From assembly GCF_902506575.1 (NCBI RefSeq), contig NZ_LR732544.1:3112235-3149218 (forward strand): DNA of 36,984 bases, in the 5' to 3' direction. The notes under the pieces are model-generated. The model was not told where the DNA came from and ran no database searches. It was given only the letters and a program-made list of their open reading frames with translations. Positions 23,075-32,073 of the stretch are shown piece after piece. Origin of the DNA: Streptomyces mexicanus (GTDB taxonomy: Bacteria > Actinomycetota > Actinomycetes > Streptomycetales > Streptomycetaceae). Position 1 is the stretch's first letter, and every line of letters starts with the position of its first letter. Position numbers and translations under genes: made by a program.

Positions 23075-23158
23075 GCGGCGGTGGCGCAATGGCGACGCAG
23101 CAGACTTAGGATCTGTGGCCCTTGATCGGGCTTGAGGGTTCGAATCCCTTCCGCCGCA
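23075..23158 (+). tRNA. tRNA-Leu (anticodon UAG)
   Basis: 84 nt. The acceptor stem GCGGCGG/CCGCCGC is perfect. The anticodon arm GCAGA-CTTAGGA-TCTGT gives anticodon TAG. The long variable arm GCCC...GGGC is typical of class II leucine tRNAs, and the T-arm is AGGG-TTCGAAT-CCCT. The discriminator is A; CCA is not encoded. No integrated element follows it. Confidence 0.96.
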
Positions 23159-23164
23159 CCCGAG

Positions 23165-23203
23165 AGGGCCTGCGAACGAAGCTCAGTTGCGCAGGCCCTT
23201 TTC
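23165..23203. terminator. Intrinsic terminator after tRNA-Leu
   Basis: AGGGCCTGCG pairs with CGCAGGCCCT around a 15-nt loop, followed on the plus strand by TTT. It also lies just past the rdgB stop on the other strand. Confidence 0.8.
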
Positions 23204-23210
23204 TGCATGG

Positions 23211-23813
23211 TCAGCCCAGCAGCTCCCGCACCACCGGTACCAGCGCCCGGAACGCCTTGCCCCGGTGGCTGATCGCGTTCTTCTCCTCCGGGGACAGCTC
23301 CGCGCACGTGCGCCTCTCGCCCTCGGGCTGGAGGATGGGGTCGTAGCCGAAGCCGTTGGTGCCGGTGGGCTCGCGGCGCAGTACGCCGTGCAGTCGGCCT
23401 TCCACCACGCGTTCCGTGCCGTCGGGCAGGGCGAGGGCCGCGGCGCAGGCGAAGTGGGCGGCGCGGTGCTCGTCGGCGATGTCGGAAAGCTGGGCGAGCA
23501 GGAGGCGCAGGTTGGCCTCGTCGTCGCCGTGGCGGCCGGACCAGCGGGCCGAGAAGATGCCGGGGGCGCCGCCGAGGACGTCGACGCAGAGGCCGGAGTC
23601 GTCGGCGACGGCGGGCAGGCCGGTGGCCCGGGCGAGGGCGTGGGCCTTGAGGAGCGCGTTCTCGGCGAAGGTGACACCGGTCTCCTTCACGTCGGGGACC
23701 TCGGGGTAGACGTCGGTGCCGACCAGTTCGTGGGGCAGGCCGGCGTCGGCGAGGATCGCCCTCAGCTCGGTGATCTTTCCGGGGTTGCGGGTGGCGAGGA
23801 TCAAGCGGGTCAT
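23211..23813 (-). CDS. rdgB: RdgB/HAM1 non-canonical purine NTP pyrophosphatase
   Basis: A 200-residue house-cleaning enzyme that hydrolyses dITP and XTP to the monophosphate. Family motifs are ILATRNPGKITELRAIL at the N terminus (substrate-binding TRNxGK), ETGVTFAENALLKA, AVADDSGLCVDVLGGAPGI (catalytic Asp and metal site), and GTNGFGYDPIL with HRGKAFR at the C terminus. ATG 23813 is preceded by GGTGGG. The start is 22 nt past the lipoprotein stop, so rph, the lipoprotein gene and rdgB run in one direction, as rph and rdgB do in many actinobacteria. Confidence 0.95.
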   Translation of the reverse strand: MTRLILATRNPGKITELRAILADAGLPHELVGTDVYPEVPDVKETGVTFAENALLKAHALARATGLPAVADDSGLCVDVLGGAPGIFSARWSGRHGDDEANLRLLLAQLSDIADEHRAAHFACAAALALPDGTERVVEGRLHGVLRREPTGTNGFGYDPILQPEGERRTCAELSPEEKNAISHRGKAFRALVPVVRELLG

Positions 23814-23835
23814 GCCCACCAGTATCGGGGGGTGG

Positions 23836-24234
23836 TCAGAGGGTGCAGACCTTGGTCAGTTCGCCGGCGGCGTCGGTGACCGGGGTGAGGTCGGGTGTGC
23901 GGTCGCCGTTCTTCAGGGCGGTGCGGACCCGGGCCACCGCCTTGTCCAGGTCGTCCACCGCTTTGTCGACGTCCGCGTTGTCCGTCTTGTCGCCGATGCT
24001 GCGCAGGTTCTTCTCGATCGAGTTCAGGGCCTCGTCGGCCCGGGTGGGGTCGTTCGCCGCGTTCTGCACGGCCTGCTGGAGGTCGGTGACGCCGTCGGCG
24101 ATGGAGTCGGCGGTCCGGACGCAGTCGAGGGCCGTGTCCACCGTGTCGCATCCGGTCAGGGCGAGGGCGGCCAGGAGGGCCGGTGCGGCGATGGCTGTGG
24201 TGCGGCGCGGGCGTCGGCGTCGGTTCGCGGCCAT
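23836..24234 (-). CDS. Putative lipoprotein of unknown function
   Basis: 132 residues. A basic head RRRRPRRTTAIAAPALLAAL leads into a lipobox LTGC with the lipidated Cys at 29. The mature part is helical: TVDTALDCVRTADSIADGVT followed by heptad-like DLQQAVQNAA and DEALNSIEKNLRSIGDKTDN, ending KVCTL. Two further cysteines could form a disulfide. It is anchored on the outside of the membrane. It is inserted between rph and rdgB, so it should be co-expressed with them. GGGGAGG lies 10 nt before the ATG. Confidence 0.8.
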   Translation of the reverse strand: MAANRRRRPRRTTAIAAPALLAALALTGCDTVDTALDCVRTADSIADGVTDLQQAVQNAANDPTRADEALNSIEKNLRSIGDKTDNADVDKAVDDLDKAVARVRTALKNGDRTPDLTPVTDAAGELTKVCTL

Positions 24235-24263
24235 GGCTGGGTGTCCTCCCCCTCGTCCTGGCG

Positions 24264-24291
24264 GGGCGTACGGCGGTGGTGCCGTACGCCC
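24264..24291. terminator. Hairpin between rph and the lipoprotein gene
   Basis: GGGCGTACGGC pairs perfectly with GCCGTACGCCC (11 bp) around a 6-nt loop. It could end or attenuate the rph transcript before the lipoprotein gene. Confidence 0.55.
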
Positions 24292-24395
24292 GTACCGGTG
24301 GGGACGCGGGGGCGGGGGTCGAGGGTTGCTACGGACGGCCGTCTTCGTCGTGGCCCCTTGTCCTTGGAAGCGAGGTGCGCGGGGCCGGCGCGGGG

Positions 24396-25121
24396 TTACT
24401 TGTCGAGTGCCGTGCGCTGGATCTCGGCGAGGTCGGCGCAGCCGGCCAGGGCGAGGTCGAGCAGGGCGTTCAGTTCGTCGCGGGCGAAGGGCTCGGCCTC
24501 GGCGGTGCCCTGGACCTCGACGAAGCGGCCGTCGCCCGTGCAGACGACGTTCATGTCGGTGTCGGCGCGTACGTCTTCCTCGTAGCAGAGGTCCAGGAGG
24601 GGGACGCCGGCGACGATGCCGACGGAGACGGCGCTGACGGTGCCGGTGAGGGGTTTGCGGCCGGGCTTGATCAGCTTTTTGTCCTGGGCCCAGGCGATGG
24701 CGTCGGCGAGGGCGACGTAGGCGCCGGTGATGGCCGCGGTGCGGGTGCCGCCGTCGGCCTGGAGGACGTCGCAGTCGAGGACGACGGTGTTCTCGCCGAG
24801 TGCCTTGTAGTCGACGACGGATCGCAGGGAGCGGCCGATGAGGCGGCTGATCTCGTGGGTGCGGCCGCCGATGCGGCCCTTGACGGACTCGCGGTCGCCG
24901 CGGGTGTTGGTGGCGCGGGGGAGCATGGCGTATTCGGCGGTGACCCAGCCTTCGCCGCTGCCCTTGCGCCAGCGGGGCACGCCTTCGGTGAAGGAGGCGG
25001 TGCACAGGACTTTGGTGTGGCCGAAGGAGACGAGGACGGAGCCCTCGGCGTGCTTGCTCCAGCCGCGTTCGATGGTGACGGGGCGGAGCTGTTCGGGCGT
25101 GCGGCCGTCGATGCGAGACAT
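24396..25121 (-). CDS. rph: Ribonuclease PH
   Basis: A 241-residue phosphorolytic 3'-5' exoribonuclease that trims tRNA 3' ends as a hexameric ring. The family N terminus is [40 protein letters not shown] carries the phosphate-binding arginines. [20 protein letters not shown] is the conserved central signature, with the catalytic acidic residues later in ADTDMNVV. No ribosome site is present; TAGGCT ends 7 nt before the ATG, which suggests a leaderless transcript. It is the first gene before the lipoprotein gene and rdgB. Confidence 0.96.
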   Translation of the reverse strand: MSRIDGRTPEQLRPVTIERGWSKHAEGSVLVSFGHTKVLCTASFTEGVPRWRKGSGEGWVTAEYAMLPRATNTRGDRESVKGRIGGRTHEISRLIGRSLRSVVDYKALGENTVVLDCDVLQADGGTRTAAITGAYVALADAIAWAQDKKLIKPGRKPLTGTVSAVSVGIVAGVPLLDLCYEEDVRADTDMNVVCTGDGRFVEVQGTAEAEPFARDELNALLDLALAGCADLAEIQRTALDK

Positions 25122-25148
25122 GGCGTCGAGCCTAGTGCCCTGTGCGCG

Positions 25149-25180
25149 AGGGGCTCCTCCCGCGTGGGGGAGGAGCCCCT
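25149..25180. terminator. Strong hairpin terminator after nagF
   Basis: AGGGGCTCCTCCC and GGGAGGAGCCCCT pair (13 bp) around a short loop. It lies just beyond the nagF stop on the minus strand and upstream of rph. Confidence 0.85.
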
Positions 25181-25212
25181 TGTAGGTGAATCGAGAGGTG
25201 AACCGTGCCGGT

Positions 25213-25446
25213 TCACATCAGGTCTTCGATCTCCGCGGCGATGGGGTCGGCGTCGGTGCCGATGACGACCTGGATGGCGTTGCCCATCTTCACGACGCCG
25301 TGGGCGCCGGCGGCCTTGAGTGCGGCCTCGTCGACCAGCGAGGGGTCGTTGACCTCGGTGCGCAGCCGGGTGATGCAGCCTTCGACTTCCTCGATGTTGT
25401 CGATGCCGCCGAGTCCGGCAACGATCTTCTCAGCCTTGCTGGCCAT
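25213..25446 (-). CDS. nagF: PTS EIIB component, N-acetylglucosamine type
   Basis: A 77-residue single-domain EIIB. The phosphorylated cysteine is Cys24 in the signature [31 protein letters not shown] is the conserved C-terminal half of glucose-family EIIB domains. It accepts phosphate from EIIA (Crr) and transfers it to the sugar bound by EIIC. GGGAG lies 8 nt before the ATG. It is divergent from nagE1, as in S. coelicolor (nagF, nagE1, nagE2), where the set imports GlcNAc under DasR control. The intergenic dre site is shared. Confidence 0.93.
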   Translation of the reverse strand: MASKAEKIVAGLGGIDNIEEVEGCITRLRTEVNDPSLVDEAALKAAGAHGVVKMGNAIQVVIGTDADPIAAEIEDLM

Positions 25447-25563
25447 GGTGCTTCTCCCTGATCCGGACCGCTTTGTCGCGGTAACCCACAGTTGGCCCAT
25501 CTTCGCGAGCGGTCGTGCCGTGGGTGCCTCAGGATGGCGTTCACGACGCGGAACCGTCCGTCA

Positions 25564-25579
25564 ACTGGTCTACACCACA
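25564..25579. promoter_or_regulatory. DasR (dre) operator between nagF and nagE1
   Basis: ACTGGTCTACACCACA matches the DasR-responsive element consensus ACTGGTCTAGACCAGT at 13 of 16 positions. It is 32 nt upstream of the nagE1 ATG. Confidence 0.8.
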
Positions 25580-25611
25580 GCCCGCGCCCCGGCCAAACGC
25601 GGAGGACGCCG

Positions 25612-26907
25612 ATGACCGCCGAGAGTGCCGACGCCAGGGTGTCTGCCGTCCGTGAGGGGTGGAACCGGCTGTTCCAGGGGCTGCAGAAGATGGGCCGGAG
25701 TCTGCAGTTGCCGATCGCGGTGCTGCCGGCGGCGGGCATCCTCAACCGGTTGGGGCAGCCGGATGTGTTCGGCAGGGACGGGCTGGGCTGGATCGCCGTC
25801 TCGAAGGTGATGGCGGGTGCGGGCGGTGCGCTGCTGGACGGGCAGCTGGGTCTGCCGATGCTGTTCTGCGTGGGTGTGGCGATCGGCATGGCGAAGAAGG
25901 CGGACGGCTCGACGGCGTTGGCGGCGGTGGCGGGCTTCCTCGTCTACTACAACGTGCTGCACCAGTTTCCGATCGGCTGCCCGGCCGGGGCGCGGACGAT
26001 CGCCACGGGGTGCCAGGCGGCGAACGGGACGGTGACGGCGTTCACGTACCAGAACCCGGGGATCTTCGGCGGGATCGTGATGGGGCTGCTGTCCGCGTTC
26101 TTCTGGCGGCGGTTGCATCGCACGAGGCTGGTGGACTGGCTGGGCTTCTTCAACGGGCGGCGGCTGGTGCCGATCGTGATGGCGTTCGTGGCGATCCTGT
26201 TCGCGGCGCTGTGCCTGTGGGTGTGGCCGCCGGTCGGCCGGGGGCTGGAGTCGTTCAGTACGTGGCTGAGCGCGGCGGCGGCGTGGGGCGCGGGTGTGTT
26301 CGGGCTGGCGAACCGGGCGCTGCTGGTGATCGGCCTGCACCAGTTCCTGAACGTGCCGATCTGGTTCCAGTTCGGCAGTTACACCAGGCCGGACGGGACG
26401 GTGGTGCACGGTGACGTCAACATGTTCCTGGCCGGTGATCCGCATGCGGGGCAGTTCACCTCGGGCTTTTTCCCGATCATGATGTTCGCGCTGCCGGCGG
26501 CGGCGCTGGCGATCACGCACAGTGCCCGGCCGGCGCGCCGCAAGGAGGTCGGCGGGCTGATGCTGTCGGTGGCGCTGACGTCGTTCGTCACGGGGATCAC
26601 GGAGCCGCTGGAGTACTCGTTCCTGTTCGTCGCGCCGGTGCTGTACGCGGTGCACGCGGTGCTCACGGGGGTGTCGATGGCGGTGACGTGGGCGCTGGGG
26701 GTGCACGACGGGTTCAGTTTCTCGGCGGGGCTGATCGACTACGTCATCAACTGGAACCTGGCGACGCGGCCGTGGGCGATCGTGCCGATCGGGCTGTGCT
26801 TCGCCGTCGTCTATTACGGGGTGTTCCGGTTCGCGATCTCGCGGTTCGATCTGAAGACGCCCGGGCGGGAGCCACAGGAGGAGGTGGAGGACCTCACGAG
26901 GGCCTGA
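25612..26907 (+). CDS. nagE1: PTS EIIC, N-acetylglucosamine family (NagE1)
   Basis: A 431-residue membrane-embedded EIIC of the glucose/GlcNAc family. LFQGLQKMGRSLQLPIAVLP is the family start. MAKKADGSTALAAVAGFLVYYN and WLGFFNGRRLVPI follow, and the sugar-binding GITEPLEYSFLF motif is present. It has no fused EIIB, so it needs NagF. Relative to NagE2 it has a longer, Cys-containing extracytoplasmic insertion (GCPAGARTIATGCQ) after YYNVLHQFP. GGAGG lies 6 nt before the ATG, and a dre site lies in its upstream region. In S. coelicolor the second copy, nagE2, is the main transporter. Confidence 0.92.
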   Translation: MTAESADARVSAVREGWNRLFQGLQKMGRSLQLPIAVLPAAGILNRLGQPDVFGRDGLGWIAVSKVMAGAGGALLDGQLGLPMLFCVGVAIGMAKKADGSTALAAVAGFLVYYNVLHQFPIGCPAGARTIATGCQAANGTVTAFTYQNPGIFGGIVMGLLSAFFWRRLHRTRLVDWLGFFNGRRLVPIVMAFVAILFAALCLWVWPPVGRGLESFSTWLSAAAAWGAGVFGLANRALLVIGLHQFLNVPIWFQFGSYTRPDGTVVHGDVNMFLAGDPHAGQFTSGFFPIMMFALPAAALAITHSARPARRKEVGGLMLSVALTSFVTGITEPLEYSFLFVAPVLYAVHAVLTGVSMAVTWALGVHDGFSFSAGLIDYVINWNLATRPWAIVPIGLCFAVVYYGVFRFAISRFDLKTPGREPQEEVEDLTRA

Positions 26908-26999
26908 CGGGCCCGGAATACGGGGCCGGCAAGGGCCACGGTCGGTAGCGGTCCGGTCGCGGAATCACGGGTTCCTTACGCCGCCTTCATCGTGCTACA

Positions 27000-27032
27000 A
27001 CAGGTCTACACCACTGAGTGGTGTAGACCACC
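27000..27032. promoter_or_regulatory. Paired dre operators forming a 27-bp perfect palindrome before nagE2
   Basis: Two DasR-type sites (27000-27015 and 27017-27032, 13/16 and 12/16 to consensus) are fused head-to-head. GGTCTACACCACT, one G, and AGTGGTGTAGACC form a perfect inverted repeat at 27003-27029. TACAAC at 26995-27000 is a plausible -10 box, so the operators cover the transcription start. Confidence 0.8.
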
Positions 27033-27052
27033 ACCCGATGGAGGAAGCTTAA

Positions 27053-28309
27053 ATGAGCACCGCCACCGCCACATCGACGGCGGCACCCGCGAAGAAGCGG
27101 GGTTCCGGCCTGTTCCAGGGCCTGCAGAAGGTCGGCCGCAGCCTGCAGCTCCCGATCGCCGTCCTGCCGGCCGCCGGCATCATGGTACGGCTCGGCCAGG
27201 ACGACATCTTCGGCAAGGACGGGCTGGGCTGGGACAAGGTCGCCGCCGTCTTCAGCAACGCGGGTGGCGCGCTGACCGGCTCGCTGCCGATCCTGTTCTG
27301 CATCGGTGTCGCCATCGGCTTCGCCAAGAAGGCCGACGGTTCGACCGCCCTGGCCGCGGTGGTGGGCTTCCTCGTCTACAGCAAGGTCCTCGAGGCCTTC
27401 CCGCTGACCCAGCAGCACATCGAGAACGGCAAGATCGTCGAGGCCACCTACAACAACCCGGGTGTGCTCGGCGGCATCATCATGGGCCTGCTGTCGGCCG
27501 TGCTCTGGCAGCGGTTCCACCGCACGAAGCTGGTGGACTGGCTGGGCTTCTTCAACGGCCGCCGGCTGGTGCCGATCATCATGGCCTTCGTCGGCATCGT
27601 GGTGGGTGTCGTCTTCGCGCTGATCTGGAAGCCCATCGGCAACGGCATCAGCGACTTCGGCGACTGGATGACCGGCCTCGGCTCCGGCGGCGCGGCCCTG
27701 TTCGGCGGCGTGAACCGGGCGCTGATCCCGGTCGGCATGCACCAGTTCGTGAACACGGTCGCCTGGTTCCAGCTGGGCAGCTTCACCGACGCCGCCGGCC
27801 AGGTCTGGCAGGGCGACATCCCGCGCTTCCTGCACGGTGACCCGTCCGCCGGTCTGTTCCAGTCCGGCTTCTTCCCGATCATGATGTTCGGTCTGCCGGC
27901 CGCCGCGCTGGCCATCGCGCACTGCGCCCGTCCCGAGCGTCGCAAGGTCGTGCTCGGCATGATGGTCTCGCTCGCGCTGACCTCGTTCGTCACGGGTGTC
28001 ACCGAGCCGATCGAGTTCTCGTTCATGTTCATCGCGCCGGTGCTGTACGTGCTGCACGCCGTGCTGACCGCCGCGTCGATGGCGGTGACCTGGGGCCTGG
28101 GCGTGCACGACGGCTTCAACTTCTCGGCCGGCTTCATCGACTACGCGCTCAACTGGCACCTGGCGTCGAAGCCCTGGCTGATCATCCCCATCGGATTGGT
28201 CTTCGCGGTGATCTACTACGTGACCTTCCGCTTCGCCATCCTCAAGTTCGACCTCCCCACCCCGGGCCGCGAGCCCGAGGAGGAGGTCGAGGACCTCACG
28301 AAGGCGTGA
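27053..28309 (+). CDS. nagE2: PTS EIIC, N-acetylglucosamine transporter (NagE2)
   Basis: A 418-residue EIIC, about the length of the family without fused EIIB. LFQGLQKVGRSLQLPIAVLP, FAKKADGSTALAAVVGFLVY, WLGFFNGRRLVPI and GVTEPIEFSFMF are present. The C-terminal tail PGREPEEEVEDLTKA is shared with NagE1. It transports and phosphorylates GlcNAc with NagF. GGAGGA is 7 nt before the ATG. It has its own double dre operator, and its codons are strongly C-ending, unlike those of NagE1, which suggests higher expression. A long hairpin follows its stop. Confidence 0.94.
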   Translation: MSTATATSTAAPAKKRGSGLFQGLQKVGRSLQLPIAVLPAAGIMVRLGQDDIFGKDGLGWDKVAAVFSNAGGALTGSLPILFCIGVAIGFAKKADGSTALAAVVGFLVYSKVLEAFPLTQQHIENGKIVEATYNNPGVLGGIIMGLLSAVLWQRFHRTKLVDWLGFFNGRRLVPIIMAFVGIVVGVVFALIWKPIGNGISDFGDWMTGLGSGGAALFGGVNRALIPVGMHQFVNTVAWFQLGSFTDAAGQVWQGDIPRFLHGDPSAGLFQSGFFPIMMFGLPAAALAIAHCARPERRKVVLGMMVSLALTSFVTGVTEPIEFSFMFIAPVLYVLHAVLTAASMAVTWGLGVHDGFNFSAGFIDYALNWHLASKPWLIIPIGLVFAVIYYVTFRFAILKFDLPTPGREPEEEVEDLTKA

Positions 28310-28324
28310 GGTCCTCCACAGCCC

Positions 28325-28366
28325 GACGAGGCCCCCCGAGCCGCAGCCGGCTCGGGGGGCCTCGTC
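28325..28366. terminator. 18-bp perfect hairpin between convergent nagE2 and MBL genes
   Basis: GACGAGGCCCCCCGAGCC pairs perfectly with GGCTCGGGGGGCCTCGTC around a 6-nt loop. It serves both converging transcripts. Confidence 0.85.
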
Positions 28367-28382
28367 GTCGCGTCGGACGGTC

Positions 28383-29135
28383 TCAGATCTCGTACGTCGC
28401 CCCGGGCGCCGCCAGTTCCACCGGGCCGGTGTAGACCGCGCGGGCGTCGGTGAGGTTGATGTGGGGGTCGGTCCACGGCGGGATGTGGGTGAGGACCAGG
28501 TGCCGGGCGCGGGCCCGGGCGGCGGCCTCGCCGGCCTCGCGGCCGTTGAGGTGCAGGTCGGGGATGTCCTCCTTGCCGTCCGTGAAGGCCGCCTCGCACA
28601 GGAACAGGTCGGCCTCCCGCGCCAGGTCCTCCAGGGCGTCGCTGACGCCGGTGTCGCCGGAGTACGTCAGGGACCGGCCGCCGTGCTCGAGGCGGATGGC
28701 GTAGGCCTCCACGGGGTGGGCCACCCGCTCGGTGTGCACGGCGAAGGGGCCGATGTCGAAGGTGCCCGGCTTGACCGTGCGGAAGTCGAAGACCTCGCTC
28801 ATGGAGGAGGCGGTGGGGGTGTCGGCGTAGGCGGTGGTCAGCCGGTGCTCGGTGCCCTCCGGGCCGTAGACCGGCAGGGGGGCGCAGCGCCCGCCCTCGT
28901 GCCGGTAGAAGCGGGCCACGAAGTAGGCGAGCATGTCGATGCAGTGGTCGGCGTGCAGATGGCTGAGGAAGATCGCGTCGAGGTCGTAGAGACCGCAGTA
29001 ACGCTGCAGCTCGCCGAGGGCGCCGTTGCCCATGTCGAGCAGCAGCCGGAAGCCGTCGGCCTCTACCAGGTAGCTCGAGCAGGCCGACTCCGCGGACGGG
29101 AACGACCCCGAGCAGCCGACGACGGTGAGCTTCAT
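28383..29135 (-). CDS. MBL-fold metallo-hydrolase
   Basis: A 250-residue metallo-beta-lactamase-fold protein. The start MKLTVVGCSGSFPSAESACS resembles RNase Z-like and cyclic-nucleotide phosphodiesterase-like members. The metal motif is SHLHADHCID; other ligands are expected at TYSGDTG (Asp) and TLTHIPPW-like LVLTHIPPWTD (His). No exosite arm of tRNase Z is visible. A small-molecule or nucleotide ester substrate is likely but unassigned. GGAGG precedes the ATG by 10 nt. It converges on nagE2 and is divergent from the PemK-like gene. Confidence 0.88.
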   Translation of the reverse strand: MKLTVVGCSGSFPSAESACSSYLVEADGFRLLLDMGNGALGELQRYCGLYDLDAIFLSHLHADHCIDMLAYFVARFYRHEGGRCAPLPVYGPEGTEHRLTTAYADTPTASSMSEVFDFRTVKPGTFDIGPFAVHTERVAHPVEAYAIRLEHGGRSLTYSGDTGVSDALEDLAREADLFLCEAAFTDGKEDIPDLHLNGREAGEAAARARARHLVLTHIPPWTDPHINLTDARAVYTGPVELAAPGATYEI

Positions 29136-29347
29136 GGAGCAGAAACCTCCGCTGGCGGGAAACATACAGAAGGTGACGGGGGTCGTGCGGTCCGTCGAGC
29201 GTAAGGCGCGAAACGGCCGGTAGCCCCTTCGTCATGGGCTGTTGTGGGGGAACTCACCTGTCCTGTCACCGGTTCGGCTGGACGTGGGGCGCATGGAGTG
29301 CGGAAGAGGGCGCGCGCCGTGTGTCGCGCGCCGGTAACGTCGTCCTT

Positions 29348-29797
29348 ATGGACACGTCCTGGTGGCTGGCCCTCGCGGCGGTGGTCCTGCTCGCGCTCGT
29401 GGCCACGCTCGTCGACGGCTGGGGACGCGGCCGCCGGCCCGCAGGGCGCAGGCGGCGGGCAGCGGGGCGGCCGGCCGGTCCGGGGGCGCGGCCGCAGCCG
29501 GCGGAGATCTGGTGGGCGAGTGTCCCCCTCGGGGAGGGCCCGGCGGTCAGGGAGCGGCCCTGTCTGGTGCTGTCCGTGCACGGCAAGCGGGCCAGGGTCG
29601 CCGGGATCACCAGCAAGTACCACGACGAGCGGGCCGGGGTGATCCCGCTGCCGCCCGGGTCGGTGGGGGACGCGCACGGACGGACCAGTTTCCTGCAGAC
29701 CGACGAGGTGCGCGAGGTGCCGGTGTGGGACTTCCAGCGCCGGGTGGGGGTCGTGGACCCGGTCCTGTGGGACCAGGTGCGCTACCTGGCCGGGTGA
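29348..29797 (+). CDS. Membrane-anchored PemK/MazF-like protein
   Basis: 149 residues. An N-terminal membrane helix (WWLALAAVVLLALVATLVDG, about 5-24) and a basic R/G/A-rich linker precede a PemK/MazF-fold domain. That domain contains EIWWASVPLGEGPAVRERPC, LVLSVHGKRARVAGITSKYH and LQTDEVREVPVWDFQRRVG. The RPCLVLS and TSK elements match the core of ribonuclease toxins of this fold. No antitoxin gene adjoins and the anchor is unlike soluble MazF, so a toxin role is doubtful. No ribosome site is visible; TAACGT ends 7 nt before the ATG, giving a likely leaderless mRNA. Confidence 0.75.
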   Translation: MDTSWWLALAAVVLLALVATLVDGWGRGRRPAGRRRRAAGRPAGPGARPQPAEIWWASVPLGEGPAVRERPCLVLSVHGKRARVAGITSKYHDERAGVIPLPPGSVGDAHGRTSFLQTDEVREVPVWDFQRRVGVVDPVLWDQVRYLAG

Positions 29798-29833
29798 GCC
29801 GTCCGGCGACCTCCTGCCCCGTGGGCGCGCGCC

Positions 29834-30334
29834 TCATGACCGCGTCACCCTCACCGTGACCGTCCACTCCTCGAGGCCGTGGCAGGAGACGTGGCCGGGG
29901 CCGGTCGGGCACAGCGGGCGGGAGGCGCTCAGCCGGGCCGTGCCGGGCGCGACGGCGCGGTAGGCGGCGAGCGCGTCGCCCGGGAGGATCACGATGCCCG
30001 CGTTGACGGCCTTCAGCGCGGTGCCGGTGGCCTCGACCGGGCTCCAGGGGCGGTCCCTGCTGCCCTCCAGGCGCAGCCGCAGCTCGCCGCCCGCCGTGAG
30101 GCAGAGGGTGCGGCCGGAGTCGGCGGCGCCGAGTTCGGCGTGGGCGGTGCAGGCGTCCGGCGTCCCCGGGCCGGCCGGGGCGCGGGAGGCGCCGGACGGC
30201 GCTGCGGAGCCGGACGGCGCTGCGGAGCCGGGAGGTCCCGCGGAGCCGTCCCCCGCGCCGCAGCCGGCCAGCAGCAGGGCCGCCGCGGCGGCGACGGTGA
30301 CGGGTGTGGTGCGCGGGAGCGTCGTACGGCGCAT
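29834..30334 (-). CDS. Putative lipoprotein of unknown function
   Basis: 166 residues. A basic head MRRTTLPRTTPVTVAAAAAL leads to the lipobox LAGC (Cys about 25). A Gly/Ser/Pro-rich linker (with GSAAPSG twice) follows, then a compact domain with four cysteines (DACTAHAEL, TLCLTAGGEL, RPLCPTGPGHVSC) likely to form two disulfides outside the cell. VRVTRS ends it. AGGAAGG lies upstream of the ATG. No family is recognised. It converges with the PemK-like gene 36 bp away. Confidence 0.78.
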   Translation of the reverse strand: MRRTTLPRTTPVTVAAAAALLLAGCGAGDGSAGPPGSAAPSGSAAPSGASRAPAGPGTPDACTAHAELGAADSGRTLCLTAGGELRLRLEGSRDRPWSPVEATGTALKAVNAGIVILPGDALAAYRAVAPGTARLSASRPLCPTGPGHVSCHGLEEWTVTVRVTRS

Positions 30335-30434
30335 GGGCGGCCGCCTTCCTGCTGACCCGTTGCGGGTGCCCGGTGCCCTGATGCCGGTGTGACGTGTTAC
30401 CAGCACACCAGGATCCCTTGCCCCGCGCACGCCG

Positions 30435-30465
30435 AGGCCCCGGCCGGTCGAGCCGGCCGGGGCCT
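30435..30465. terminator. Hairpin terminator after cysM
   Basis: AGGCCCCGGCCGG pairs perfectly with CCGGCCGGGGCCT (13 bp) around TCGAG. It is located 78 nt past the cysM stop on the minus strand. Confidence 0.8.
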
Positions 30466-30542
30466 GAGTGCGCGCGTACGGCCCGGAGCCCGGGTGCGTG
30501 CGGGTGCGGCCGGGGGCCGCGGTGAGTGCTCGTGCGGCCGGG

Positions 30543-31814
<1,272 letters not shown>

Positions 31815-31898
31815 TCAGGCGCGTGCCCGGGGGCCGCCCGGGCCTGCGGCACTGCGGGAGCGCCGCGGCTCACGGCCGCACGGCGGCAGCACGGTGGA

Positions 31899-31994
31899 TC
31901 AACAGATGGCGCTGTTCAGCCTGCACAGGTCGACGTGCAGCCGCGCCACGAGCAGCGTGCCCGGCGCCTTGTCGCTCACGTCGAGAAGAACCAT
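31899..31994 (-). CDS. Actinobacterial cysteine-type leader peptide
   Basis: A 31-codon ORF whose end HVDLCRLNSAIC matches the conserved H-V-D-L-x-R-x-x-S-A-x-C ending of actinobacterial leader peptides found upstream of sulfur genes. It carries Cys at positions 24 and 31, the last codon. TACGAT (32006-32001) ends 6 nt before the ATG and no ribosome site is present, so it is probably leaderless. The 121 nt to cysO can form GC-rich hairpins, including GCGGC/GCCGC. Ribosome pausing at Cys codons in cysteine shortage could open cysO-cysM expression; this is inference from related mycobacterial leaders. Confidence 0.78.
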   Translation of the reverse strand: MVLLDVSDKAPGTLLVARLHVDLCRLNSAIC

Positions 31995-32073
31995 GGGCTC
32001 ATCGTATCGATTCCCGGTCCCGGGCCCGGAGTGTGATCTCACCGTGCGGACGTTTACCGTCCACGCTGCGAGA

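Noticed and set aside
23075..23158. tRNA-Leu as an integration site for a mobile element
   Set aside because: The neighbours are housekeeping genes, no integrase is present, and no direct repeat of the tRNA 3' end was seen in the window.
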